DNA from: Micromonospora sp. CB01531
GTDB taxonomy: Bacteria > Actinomycetota > Actinomycetes > Mycobacteriales > Micromonosporaceae
Direction: 5' to 3'
NCBI RefSeq assembly: GCF_001905095.1
Contig: NZ_LWLS01000061.1
Coordinates: 62,001-126,000, forward strand
DNA length: 64,000 bases
In this document: positions 16,365-25,162 of the stretch, piece after piece
Layout: each line of letters starts with the position of its first letter
How positions within the stretch are numbered: the stretch's first letter is position 1
The notes under the pieces: model-generated
The model's database searches: none
What the model was told of the DNA's origin: nothing
What the model saw: only the letters and a program-made list of their open reading frames with translations
Position numbers and translations under genes: made by a program

Positions 16365-17414
16365 TCAGCCGGCCCGCAGCGGGCGGCCGACCTCGTGCAG
16401 GTGGCCCAGGGCCTGCCGGTACGACTCGACCAGCCCGGTCTCGACGTACGGGATGCCCTGCTCGGCGCAGTACGCCCGGACGATCGGCTGGGCCCGCCGC
16501 AGGTTGGCCCGGGGCATGTTCGGGAAGAGGTGGTGCTCGATCTGGTAGTTGAGCGCCCCCAGCGCCACGTCAACGAACCGGCCGCCCCGCACGTTGCGCG
16601 AGGTGAGCACCTGCTTACGCAGGAAGTCGAGGTCGTCGTCGGCGGTGGGCATCGGCATGCCCTTGTGGTTCGGGGCGAACGCGCAGCCCATGTAGAGCCC
16701 CCAGAGCCCCTGGTGAACGGCGACGAAGAGCAGCGCCTTACCCGGCGACATCACCGCGAACAGCAGGCCGAGGTAGCCGACGGCGTGCGCGACGAGCAGC
16801 AGGCCCTCGACCGCGCGGTGCCGCACCGGGGTGCGCCACCGGCCGTCCGGCTCCCGGCCGACCAGCGCCTGGACGCTGGCCACGTGCAGCGCCAGCCCTT
16901 CCAGCAGCAGCAGCGGGAAGAACAGCCACGCCTGCCGCCGGGCCAGCCACCGGCCCAGCCCCCGGGTCGCCAGCGCCTGCTCGTACGTCCAGACCAGCGC
17001 GCCCGCCCCGACGTCCGGGTCCTCGTCCTCGTGGTTCGGGTTGGCGTGGTGGCGGTTGTGCTTGTCCACCCACCAGCCGTAGCTCAGCCCGACTGCGAGG
17101 TTGCCGGCGATCAGGCCGGCGAACTCGCTCGGGCCGCGCCGGCGGAACATCTGCCGGTGGCCGGCGTCGTGCCCGAGGAACGCCACCTGGGTGGTGGCCA
17201 CCGCCATCCCGGCCGCCAGCAGCAGCTGCACCCAGGAGTCACCGACCGCGGCCACCACGACCCAACCGGCCACGAAGGCACCCAGGGTGAGCCCGATCCG
17301 GGCCGCGTACCAGGCCGGTCGGCGGTCGAACAGCCCCGCCTCGGCAACCCGTCGGGACAGCCGCGCGTATTCGCTGCCCCGCCGGGCCGGTGGCGCCGTC
17401 AATGATGAGGTCAT
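16365..17414 (-). CDS. Membrane fatty acid (acyl-CoA type) desaturase
   Basis: A 349-residue integral-membrane di-iron desaturase. The three histidine boxes are intact: GHDAGHRQ, HNRHHANPN and QIEHHLFPN, separated by two pairs of hydrophobic segments. It would introduce a double bond into acyl chains of lipids or acyl-CoA using oxygen and ferredoxin-type electrons, changing membrane fluidity. ATG at 17414 lies downstream of GAGGAG. It stands alone between the FHA gene and the large membrane protein gene, with about 120-230 bp on each side, so it probably has its own promoter. Regiospecificity cannot be told. Confidence 0.9.
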   Translation of the reverse strand: MTSSLTAPPARRGSEYARLSRRVAEAGLFDRRPAWYAARIGLTLGAFVAGWVVVAAVGDSWVQLLLAAGMAVATTQVAFLGHDAGHRQMFRRRGPSEFAGLIAGNLAVGLSYGWWVDKHNRHHANPNHEDEDPDVGAGALVWTYEQALATRGLGRWLARRQAWLFFPLLLLEGLALHVASVQALVGREPDGRWRTPVRHRAVEGLLLVAHAVGYLGLLFAVMSPGKALLFVAVHQGLWGLYMGCAFAPNHKGMPMPTADDDLDFLRKQVLTSRNVRGGRFVDVALGALNYQIEHHLFPNMPRANLRRAQPIVRAYCAEQGIPYVETGLVESYRQALGHLHEVGRPLRAG

Positions 17415-17536
17415 GCCGATCCCCGCTCCTCGGTCGGTCCGTCACACCGGGCGGCGCGACTCTCCGTAACCAAGCATGCCTTGATCGACTGCGCTGGGTA
17501 ATCCAGCCAACCCCCCAGCCATCGGTGGTGCTATCC

Positions 17537-20500
17537 CTACCCCATCCGGCCCACCGCGGCCCGCAGCCGGGCCAGGTCGCGCCGACGGCGCTCGTACGTC
17601 GCGGCGAGGGCGATCAGCGCCAGACCGCCCAGGCCCAGGTAGATCCACCGGGGCAGCAGGTCCCAGCCCCGGGCCAGCTCGTGCAGCGCCAGCGGGACCA
17701 GGGTGACCGCGCCGAGCACGACGGGCGCCTGCCAGCGCCGGGCCGCCCCGCCGAGCACCGCGCCGAGCGCGACGACCCCGAGCGCCAGCCGGCGCCACGG
17801 CTGCGGGTCCGGCGCGGCCAGCACCGACACCAGGCTGGGCAGCAGCGCCGCCGCCAGCCCCGGGCCGAGCGCCAGCCAACTGTTCAGGCCCGGCCGGGTG
17901 CGCAGCGCCACCAGGCCAGCGCCGAGGGCCAGCGCCGCCGCCGGCACGGTGTACGCCTCCAGCACCGCCACCCCGCCGGCGGCGAGCAGCAGCCAGCCGC
18001 CGAGCAGTTCGCTGCCGCCCGCGACACCGGCGAGGATCCACCGCCGGCCGGCCGGCTCGTCCCGCCGGAGCACCCGTACCGCCACGACCGCGCCCCACAG
18101 CGCGCAGACCGCCGCCGCGTGCCGCAGCGCACCGCTGGTGAGCAGCAGCGCCAGCAGGGCCACCGCGTGCGCCGCCGCCGCCCCCGCCAGCGCGGCCCGT
18201 GGGGTTGCCGTCGCGGGGCGGAGCAGCGGGCCGGCGTGCAGGGCCGCCGCCGCCACGACCAGGACCGCGAAGGCGGCGGTACGCAGCGGCAGCCCGCCGG
18301 CCAGCGGCGCGGTCACCGCGAACCCGGTGGCCGCCGCCAGGGCCGACAGCCAGCCGGCGAGCTGGATCCCGTCCTCCCGGCCGACCGCGCCCACGACCGC
18401 CGCCGCGACGACCAGCGCGCCCAGCCCGGCGAGCGTCCCGGCCCGGGTGGCGAGCAGCCCGCCCAGCCCGGGCACGGTGAGCGCCAGCCCGAGCGGCACG
18501 GTGACCGGCAGCAACGCCCAGCGCGGCGCGGCGAGCGCGGCCACCAGCAGCGCGGCCAGCCCCGCCCCGAACGTCAGCGCGGGGACCACCGGCCAGGGCG
18601 CGCCGGTCGCCGCCAGCAGCACCGGCAGGGCGACCGCGCCGAACGGGAGCGCGGCCAGCGTGGGCAGCCGACGCCCGCCACTCGGACTCCGGCTCGGCGC
18701 GTCCGGGTTGGCGCCGCGATCTGGAGCCGTCGCGACGCGGGCGTACGCGGCGGCGGCCGTACCGAGCAGCAGCAGCGCCAGGCCGGCGGGCACCGCGCCG
18801 GGCACCGGCCCGCCGGCGGGCACTCCGGACCAGGGCCGGACCGGCAACTCCAGGAGCACCCGCAGGACCGCCGGGGCGGCCGCGAGCAGCGCCAGGCCGG
18901 CCAGCCCGGCGCCGACCACCCGCGGGGCGACCGCCGGCCGGGCCGCCCCACCGGCGGCCACCGCCAGCAGCACACCCGCCGCGGCGTAGAGCGACACCCG
19001 CTCGGCGCCCGGTACGACCAGCGGCGCGACCCCGACCGAGCCGAGCGCGACGGCGAAGCCGGCCGAGGCGTACCCGTGCAGGTCGGGCCAGTGTCGGCGG
19101 ACCGCGAGGACGGCGACCACCAGCAGCACGACGGCGCCGGACACACCGCGCAGCCGCCACCAGGGCGCCGCGCCGAAGCCGAGCAGCGCGACCGCCACCG
19201 CCGCTGGTACGGCGAGCAGCGCACCGCCCAGCGCCACCCCGGCGACGGTCGGCTGGGCCCCCTCGCCCCGGCGGCCCCGCGCCGCGACCGCCACGCCGAC
19301 GATCGCCAGGACCGCAAAGACCGTTCCCGCGCCAGCCGCGTCGGCGCAGCCGACCAGCAGGGCGTGGCCGAGGAGGACCGCCGCCGCCAGGGCGGGGACC
19401 AGCACCGTCGGGTACCGGCGGCGCGGCCGGTACACCGCGCCGAGCAGCAGCGCGGTGGCCGCCACCAGATCGAGGGCCACCACCAGCGGCCAGGGGGTGG
19501 CCACGGCGGCCGGCCCGGCGAGCACGGCCAGCGCGCCGCCGACGGCCCCCACCACCGGCCGCGCGGACGGGGGCACCAGCAGCGCCACCGCCCCGGCGGT
19601 GAGCAGCACGGCCACCGGCAACTGCCAGCCCCACGACGGGGCCGGGACCGGCTCGGCGCCCTGCCATGCCGGCACCGCGGCGAGCACGCCGGCCCCGGCG
19701 ACGAGCCCGGTGAGGATCGTGGCGACCTGCCCCGCCCCGGCCGCCACCACCAACGCGCCCACCCGCGGCCCGGTACGCAGCCGCTGCGGCACCGCCCGCA
19801 CGGCACCAGCCAGCCCGGCCGTCACCAGCCCGGCCGCCAGCAGCAGCAGCCCCGGGTGCAGCGCGGCGACCGGCCGGATCAGTGCGGTGGCCAGCACCGG
19901 CACCAGCAGCCCGGCGGCGGTCGCCCGGTACGCCCGGCCACCGGCCGCCAGCGCGCCGGTCAGCAGGGCGAGCGCCACCACCAGCAACGGGCCACCGGCC
20001 AGCAGCGGAGCGCCGGCCACCCGCCCCAGCCCGAGCGGGACCAGCGCGCAGCCGGCCGCGACGGCCAGCGCGACCCCGTGCCCGATCCAACCCAGCACCC
20101 AGCCGGCCGCCACCGTCGCCGAGCCACCGACGGGCACCGGCACGGAACGCGGGCCCACCAGGGAACCGGCCGGCGCCGGGCCGGGCGGAACGGCTCCCGG
20201 GGCGACGACGCCGGTGGGCGCGGCGGCCGGCCCCCCGCCGGCCGCCGCCTCCCCGTACGGGCCGAAGTGGACCGGCCCCCCGCCGGCCACCCCGCCCCGC
20301 CTCGGGTCACCGCCACTGGCCGACGTCGCGCCGTCCACCCCCGACGGCAGCGCGACGTGGGCCCGCGGGACCCGGTTCCGCAGGGCGATCACCACCACGA
20401 GATCGCCCAGCGCCACCCCGGTGAACACCAGCGCCCAGCCGGCCGCGGACGGCTCGGCGGCCACCGCGGCCAGCGGCAGCACGGGCTGCGCGGTCAGCAG

Positions 20501-21202
20501 CGCCGCGAACCACGGCACGGTGAGCCGGCTGAGCCGCGCGTACCCGGCCGCGACCGCCGCGCCGATCCCCCCGACCAGCGCCGTGTAGCGGCTTCCGGGC
20601 CAGCCCGCCACCCCGAACAGGTCCACCGACCAGGCGGCGTACCCGTCGAGGAGCACCAGCAGCAGCCCCACCGCGGCGAACGTCTCGGCGGTGCCGCGCA
20701 GCCCGCGCCACCGGGCCACCAGCGGGGCAGCGAGGGCGAGCGCGGTGCAGCCGAGGAGGATCACCGCCCGCCCGGCAATCCCGAACGCGGCCCAGGCGAC
20801 CGCCGTGAACACCACCGCCGCGGTGCCGAGCAGCAGTCCACCGAGGACGAACAGCAGTCCCTGCACGGTCCGGGTGGAGGTCTCCGCCCCACCGGGCCGT
20901 ACCGGGACGGCCGGCGGCGTGGGCACCGGTGGCACCGGCCCGACCGGGCGCGGTGGCGGGATCTCCCGACGGATCCGGGTGGCCAGCTCCGCCCGGTGCT
21001 GCCGGGCGGCGCCGAGCCGGGCCGCCAGTTCCTGGTGCGCGACCCGGGCCCGCTCCACCTGCGGCGTCAGCGCGGCGATCTCCCGGTCCAGCCGCACCAC
21101 CTCGGTGGCCGGCGGGTACGGCGGACGACCGCAGCCGGGGCAGCCGGAGGCGAGATCGGCGGGGGCGCCGCAGCCGGGGCAGGGGTAGCCGGTGTTCTCC
21201 AC
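17537..21202 (-). CDS. Giant polytopic membrane protein with N-terminal zinc ribbon (SCO7613 C-terminal type)
   Basis: A 1221-residue protein with an N-terminal double CxxC ribbon (YPCPGCGAP and SGCPGCGRP, residues 6-25), a coiled-coil-like stretch (about 30-80), a Pro-rich linker, then more than 1000 residues of Ala/Leu/Val-rich membrane helices, perhaps 30 or more. It resembles proteins annotated as SCO7613 C-terminal domain-containing membrane proteins, whose function is unknown. No transporter motif is seen. Helices are separated by short Arg/Pro/Trp loops. The GTG at 21202 starts just before the ribbon. High Ala/Gly coding gives long open frames on the other strands, which are shadows. 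Confidence in the gene is high, in any role none. Confidence 0.75.
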   Translation of the reverse strand: MENTGYPCPGCGAPADLASGCPGCGRPPYPPATEVVRLDREIAALTPQVERARVAHQELAARLGAARQHRAELATRIRREIPPPRPVGPVPPVPTPPAVPVRPGGAETSTRTVQGLLFVLGGLLLGTAAVVFTAVAWAAFGIAGRAVILLGCTALALAAPLVARWRGLRGTAETFAAVGLLLVLLDGYAAWSVDLFGVAGWPGSRYTALVGGIGAAVAAGYARLSRLTVPWFAALLTAQPVLPLAAVAAEPSAAGWALVFTGVALGDLVVVIALRNRVPRAHVALPSGVDGATSASGGDPRRGGVAGGGPVHFGPYGEAAAGGGPAAAPTGVVAPGAVPPGPAPAGSLVGPRSVPVPVGGSATVAAGWVLGWIGHGVALAVAAGCALVPLGLGRVAGAPLLAGGPLLVVALALLTGALAAGGRAYRATAAGLLVPVLATALIRPVAALHPGLLLLAAGLVTAGLAGAVRAVPQRLRTGPRVGALVVAAGAGQVATILTGLVAGAGVLAAVPAWQGAEPVPAPSWGWQLPVAVLLTAGAVALLVPPSARPVVGAVGGALAVLAGPAAVATPWPLVVALDLVAATALLLGAVYRPRRRYPTVLVPALAAAVLLGHALLVGCADAAGAGTVFAVLAIVGVAVAARGRRGEGAQPTVAGVALGGALLAVPAAVAVALLGFGAAPWWRLRGVSGAVVLLVVAVLAVRRHWPDLHGYASAGFAVALGSVGVAPLVVPGAERVSLYAAAGVLLAVAAGGAARPAVAPRVVGAGLAGLALLAAAPAVLRVLLELPVRPWSGVPAGGPVPGAVPAGLALLLLGTAAAAYARVATAPDRGANPDAPSRSPSGGRRLPTLAALPFGAVALPVLLAATGAPWPVVPALTFGAGLAALLVAALAAPRWALLPVTVPLGLALTVPGLGGLLATRAGTLAGLGALVVAAAVVGAVGREDGIQLAGWLSALAAATGFAVTAPLAGGLPLRTAAFAVLVVAAAALHAGPLLRPATATPRAALAGAAAAHAVALLALLLTSGALRHAAAVCALWGAVVAVRVLRRDEPAGRRWILAGVAGGSELLGGWLLLAAGGVAVLEAYTVPAAALALGAGLVALRTRPGLNSWLALGPGLAAALLPSLVSVLAAPDPQPWRRLALGVVALGAVLGGAARRWQAPVVLGAVTLVPLALHELARGWDLLPRWIYLGLGGLALIALAATYERRRRDLARLRAAVGRMG

Positions 21203-21249
21203 CCGGCCAGCATCGTGACCGGCGGGCCGGCCGGACAGAGTAGGCGTAC

Positions 21250-21570
21250 TCAGGGACGGGTGTGTTGGTGCACCCAGGCCGTGTAGTCCGGGTTGCCGCT
21301 CTCCACCCGGGTCACCAGGATCTCCGGCACCTCGTACGGGTGGTTGGCGCGGAGCTGGTCGATCAGCGCGTCCACCCGGTCCGGCGCGGTCTTGAACTGC
21401 ACCGACCACTCGGCGGTGGTCTGGATCGCGGACTGCCACCAGTAGGTGCTGTCCACCTGTCCGCTCACCTGGGCGCACGCCGCCAGGCGTCCGGCGACGG
21501 CCGCGGCCGCCAGGACGTCCGCGACCGCCCGCGCGTCCACCACCGTCGTCACCACGCAGATCTGCTCCAC
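21250..21570 (-). CDS. cutA: CutA1-family divalent ion tolerance protein
   Basis: A 106-residue protein of the CutA1 family, which forms very stable ferredoxin-like trimers. Conserved elements are ACAQV, STYWWQ, FKTAP and HPYEVPEILV. In E. coli it was linked to copper tolerance, but the biochemical role is still unclear. GTG at 21570 gives the usual short start before the first beta strand. It lies 26 bp downstream of the acyltransferase gene and 47 bp ahead of the giant membrane protein gene, all on the minus strand, so cotranscription is possible. Confidence 0.9.
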   Translation of the reverse strand: MEQICVVTTVVDARAVADVLAAAAVAGRLAACAQVSGQVDSTYWWQSAIQTTAEWSVQFKTAPDRVDALIDQLRANHPYEVPEILVTRVESGNPDYTAWVHQHTRP

Positions 21571-21596
21571 GGGCGCACCATACGTGGCCACCCGCG

Positions 21597-22631
21597 TCAC
21601 CGAGGGTTTGCTGGGCCCGCCACCCCGTCCCGGTTGGCCGCGATCCACCGGTCGATCCGCGACCACCAGTCGAAGAGCCAGTCGATGCGTTCCTGCCGCC
21701 CCACCGGGATGTCCTCCGGCGGCACCGACCAGAACCGCATCACGATCCGCTTGTCCATCGGCAGTTCCCGCCACACGTCGGTCACGGTGAGCATCCGGTC
21801 CAGCCCGGTGTGCGCGACGAAGACGACCCCGGCGTCCGGGGCGGCGTCCAGGGCGGCGAGCAGCCCGCCCGGCTGCGGGGCGAGCACGTGCTGCATCCGT
21901 TCGGCGCGCGACGCCATCCGGTCCAGTCCGAGCGCCCGCAGCCGGGAGATGGCCCGCAGCCGCCGGCTCGGGGTGAAGTTGCCGCCCTCCGGGAAGATCA
22001 CGAACGCGTCGTCGTCGTCCAGGTCGGTGGCGAGGTGGCCGATCTGCTCAAGCATCGTCTCCCGGCCGTCCGCCCCGGGCGCGATGAACCGGTTGGGCAA
22101 CCGGTTGAGCAGGACGTCGATCGCCGGGTCCCACTGGAGGGCCGCCTTGAGCACGATCCGGGGCTCCCGGTGGAACCAGTTCACCAGCGCGTGGATCAGA
22201 ATGAACGAGTCGCCGGGCCCGGCGTGCCGGCAGAGCACCAGCTCGGGGCGGCCGGGCAGGGCGGTGTCCGGGTCGGCGCCGACCACGTCGATACGCAACC
22301 GCAGCGCCCAGCGGGCCTGCCAGAACAGCACCCGCAGGAAGTGGCCGGCGAGCAGGTAGTGCGCCCGCTGGAAGGCCGGCGAGCGCTTGCGCGCCCCGAA
22401 GCCGGCGGCCACCCAGAGCACGAACAGGGCGAGCAGCGCGGCCGCGTCCCAGACCAGGTAGACGGTGACGATCCAGAGCAGCCGCAGCGGTCGCAGCCGC
22501 CCCGGCACCAGCGGCGAGGCGGCCAGCGCCAGCAACGCCCAGGCCGGCAGCGTCGTCAGCACCGCGACCGCGAGCAGCACCACGCCGGGGGCCAGCAGCA
22601 ACCGGCGTACCCACCGCGGGGGCAGCGGCAT
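21597..22631 (-). CDS. PlsC-like 1-acyl-glycerol-3-phosphate acyltransferase
   Basis: A 344-residue membrane protein with three N-terminal hydrophobic segments (about residues 10-90) followed by an acyltransferase domain. The HX4D box is present as CRHAGPGDSF, and the second motif as FPEGGNF, so the catalytic dyad looks intact. It probably transfers an acyl chain to lysophosphatidate or a similar lipid on the inner side of the membrane. ATG at 22631 overlaps the stop of the patatin gene (TGATG), so the two are translationally coupled: one releases acyl chains, the other adds them, suggesting lipid remodelling. Confidence 0.8.
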   Translation of the reverse strand: MPLPPRWVRRLLLAPGVVLLAVAVLTTLPAWALLALAASPLVPGRLRPLRLLWIVTVYLVWDAAALLALFVLWVAAGFGARKRSPAFQRAHYLLAGHFLRVLFWQARWALRLRIDVVGADPDTALPGRPELVLCRHAGPGDSFILIHALVNWFHREPRIVLKAALQWDPAIDVLLNRLPNRFIAPGADGRETMLEQIGHLATDLDDDDAFVIFPEGGNFTPSRRLRAISRLRALGLDRMASRAERMQHVLAPQPGGLLAALDAAPDAGVVFVAHTGLDRMLTVTDVWRELPMDKRIVMRFWSVPPEDIPVGRQERIDWLFDWWSRIDRWIAANRDGVAGPANPR

Positions 22632-23464
22632 CAGCGCTCCAGTCGGGTGTCCAGGTAGCGACGGGAGGCGGTGTACGCGCGGCTGATCCGCCGCCCCACC
22701 GCCGCCATGTCCCGGTACGCCCACGGGGTGTCGTCGCGCGGCTCCAGCCCGCCGGTGGGCAGCACGTGCACCTCCACCCCTTCGGGCAGCGCCGCCATCT
22801 CGCGGGCGAACCGGTGCCGGCGGGCGATCTCGAAGGCCACCTGAGCGATCTCCCAGGGCCGGCGGGGCGGGGTGAGCGCCCGCTCGATCCGACCCACCTG
22901 GAGCACGAAGATCTGCTTCGCGCCGAGGGCGACCGCCTCCCCGACCGGGATGGAGTTCACCACCCCGCCGTCGATGTAGTGCTGGCCGTCGATCTCCTTC
23001 GGTGGCAGCAGCCCAGGCACCGAGGCGGAGGCGAGCACCGCCGGCACCACCGGCCCGCTGTGGAACCAGTGCTCGGCGGCCCGCTCGATGTTCGCCGCGC
23101 AGCAGCGGAAGGGGACCTTGAGGTCGGCGAAGGTGGTGTCCTCGCCGAGTTCGCTCTCCAGCAGCCGGCGCAACGGCCGGGGTGAGTGCAGGTGCCTACG
23201 GGCGGCGAAGCGGCGCAGTTGCCGGGCGACGGAGTCTCCGTACACCTCGCTGGCCTCGGGCGAGGCCCAGAGTCGGACCAGCCGGTCGGTGACGGCCTCG
23301 CTCGGGTCGGCGGCGACCAGGGCGCCGTTGACCGCGCCGATCGAGGTGCCGAGCACCAGGTCGGGCCGGATCCGGGCCCGGAACAGCGCGCGCAGCATGC
23401 CGACCTCGACCGCGCCGAGCACTCCGCCACCGCCGAGCACGAACGCCACCGGACCCCCTGCCAT
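22631..23464 (-). CDS. Patatin-like phospholipase
   Basis: A 277-residue lipid acyl hydrolase of the patatin/RssA class. The oxyanion-hole glycines (GGGGVLGA, residues about 10-17), the nucleophile elbow GTSIG and the catalytic Asp in DGGVVN are all present. No signal peptide is seen, so it should act on the cytoplasmic face of the membrane. ATG at 23464 is preferred over 23473 because AGGA lies eight bases before it. It is the first gene of a minus-strand run with the acyltransferase and possibly cutA; the region to the kinase gene is a divergent promoter region of 176 bp. Confidence 0.85.
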   Translation of the reverse strand: MAGGPVAFVLGGGGVLGAVEVGMLRALFRARIRPDLVLGTSIGAVNGALVAADPSEAVTDRLVRLWASPEASEVYGDSVARQLRRFAARRHLHSPRPLRRLLESELGEDTTFADLKVPFRCCAANIERAAEHWFHSGPVVPAVLASASVPGLLPPKEIDGQHYIDGGVVNSIPVGEAVALGAKQIFVLQVGRIERALTPPRRPWEIAQVAFEIARRHRFAREMAALPEGVEVHVLPTGGLEPRDDTPWAYRDMAAVGRRISRAYTASRRYLDTRLER

Positions 23465-23640
23465 GGCGTTCATCCTGGCACGAGGCGGAAGGGCGGCCGG
23501 CCGGAGCCGCCTCGCGTGACCCGCGCGGTCACCCGGCGTGAGAAGGGCCGCGCGCCGCGCGACCCGGGACCGGACAGCCGTTGACACGCCGGGCACATTC
23601 CCGCAACCTGATAGCGCTCCCAAGCCTAGGCAGGTGCGAG

Positions 23641-25107
23641 GTGAAGGCGTCACTGCACGCCGGCACGATGCTGGCCCGCAGGTATCGGCTCATCGACCAG
23701 ATCGGGGCCGGTGGCATGTCGGTGATCTGGCGGGCCCGGGACGAGGTGCTCGACCGGATCGTCGCGGTGAAGGTGCTCGCCCCGGCGCTCGCGGCCGACG
23801 CCCGGTTCCGGGGCCTGGTCCGCGAGGAGGCCCGGTCCGCCGCCCAGCTCGTGCACCCGCACGTCACCGCCGTGCACGACTACGGCGAGACGGTGGCACC
23901 CGACGGCACCATCACCTCGTTCGTGGTGATGGAGCTGCTCGGCGGCGAGGGGCTGGAGCACCGGCTCACCGCGGGGCCGCTGCCCTGGGCGGAGGCGGTA
24001 GAGGTCGGCGCCCAGGTGGCCGAGGCGCTGGCGGCGGCGCACCGGCTCGGCATCGTCCACCGGGACATCACCCCGGCGAACGTGATGCTGACCCAGGTCG
24101 GCGCGAAGGTGCTCGACTTCGGCATCGCCACCCGGGTCGGCGCGCCGGACGAGGACGAGGACGGCGGCACCTTCGGCACCCCCGCGTACGTGGCGCCGGA
24201 GCGGCTGGACGGCGCCCCGGCCCAACCGGCCACCGACGTCTACTCGCTGGGCGTGCTGCTCTTCGAGACGCTGAGCGGCCAGGTGCCGTACCCGGCGGAC
24301 ACCTGGGAGCAGCTCGGCGCGGCGCTGGCCGAGGGCGGCCCGTCGGCGCTGGACGTACCCGGTCTGCCGCCCCCGGTCGCGGAGATCTGCCTGCGGTGCC
24401 TGGCCCGCGCCCCACGGCGGCGGCCCACCGCGCACCAGGTGGCGGCCGCGCTACGGGACCAGCTCCGGCCCGCTGGCCCGCAGGCCGCCACCGTGCTTGC
24501 CTCGGCCATGGCGCTCCCCACCCCGGCGCAGCCGCAGCCCAACCCGGCCCCCGCCGGCCGGCCGGGTGCGAACGCCAGCGACCCGGCCGGGCCCCGCCGG
24601 GCGGTCGACCGCCGCCGGTCGAGGAGGCTCCTGGCGGCTGGCGGGATGGTGGTCGGCGGTGCCGCGCTGCTGGTGCCCGCCCTGGTCCCGGACCGGGAAC
24701 CCATGCCCCGGGTACTGCCGACGGCCGGGCCGGTGGTGCCCTCGGCGGCGCCGTCGACCCGCGGCACGGCGGACGCTCCAGCACCCCCGAGCCCGACCCG
24801 GCCGGCCCCCGCGACCAGCACCGTGCCCGTGCTGCCACCGGTCGGTGGCCTGGTCGACGTCGCGGGCCGGGTGGACGGGCTGATCGAGGCCGGGCTGGTG
24901 GCCGGCCAGATCCGCGACGACGTCGGCGTCGACCTGCGCAACCTGCTGCGCAACGCCACCGCCACCAGCGGCGAGGGCGCATTGACCGCCGCGGTGGACT
25001 GGCTCCGTGCGAAGATCGGCGAGCGTCAGCGCGAGGGCAGCATCAGCCCTGGGTACGCCCGCCAGCTCGACGCCGCCGCGGCGGAGTTGGTCGCGGCCCG
25101 CACCTGA
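23641..25107 (+). CDS. Hanks-type Ser/Thr protein kinase with one membrane span
   Basis: A 488-residue receptor-like kinase. The kinase domain (about 10-270) has the glycine loop GAGGMS, the ATP lysine in VAVK (K44), catalytic HRDITPAN (D142) and DFG (D159). A Pro/Ala-rich linker leads to one membrane span near residues 328-348, then an external Pro/Thr-rich part and a short helical tail. No PASTA repeats are visible, so the outside signal is unknown. GTG at 23641 is close to the conserved start. Substrates may include FHA proteins such as the one at 14982 (inference). Confidence 0.9.
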   Translation: MKASLHAGTMLARRYRLIDQIGAGGMSVIWRARDEVLDRIVAVKVLAPALAADARFRGLVREEARSAAQLVHPHVTAVHDYGETVAPDGTITSFVVMELLGGEGLEHRLTAGPLPWAEAVEVGAQVAEALAAAHRLGIVHRDITPANVMLTQVGAKVLDFGIATRVGAPDEDEDGGTFGTPAYVAPERLDGAPAQPATDVYSLGVLLFETLSGQVPYPADTWEQLGAALAEGGPSALDVPGLPPPVAEICLRCLARAPRRRPTAHQVAAALRDQLRPAGPQAATVLASAMALPTPAQPQPNPAPAGRPGANASDPAGPRRAVDRRRSRRLLAAGGMVVGGAALLVPALVPDREPMPRVLPTAGPVVPSAAPSTRGTADAPAPPSPTRPAPATSTVPVLPPVGGLVDVAGRVDGLIEAGLVAGQIRDDVGVDLRNLLRNATATSGEGALTAAVDWLRAKIGERQREGSISPGYARQLDAAAAELVAART

Positions 25108-25150
25108 CGGCGAGCCCGCCGGCCGGGGCGGGTGCGGCGGCCGCTCGCCG
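25108..25150. terminator. Bidirectional hairpin between kinase and glycosyltransferase genes
   Basis: CGGCGAGC (25108-25115) pairs with GCTCGCCG (25143-25150) around an inner CCCGCC/GGCGGG pairing. It lies between two convergent genes and can stop both. Confidence 0.55.
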
Positions 25151-25162
25151 CCGACCGACCGG

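Noticed and set aside
17390..21286. 1298-codon plus-strand frame opposite the giant membrane protein
   Set aside because: Arg/Gln/Pro-rich shadow without any domain; the minus-strand frame has ribbon and membrane helices.
23581..23615. TTGACA with GATAGC as promoter of the Ser/Thr kinase
   Set aside because: The hexamers are 23 bp apart, too far for a normal promoter; no better -10 seen.
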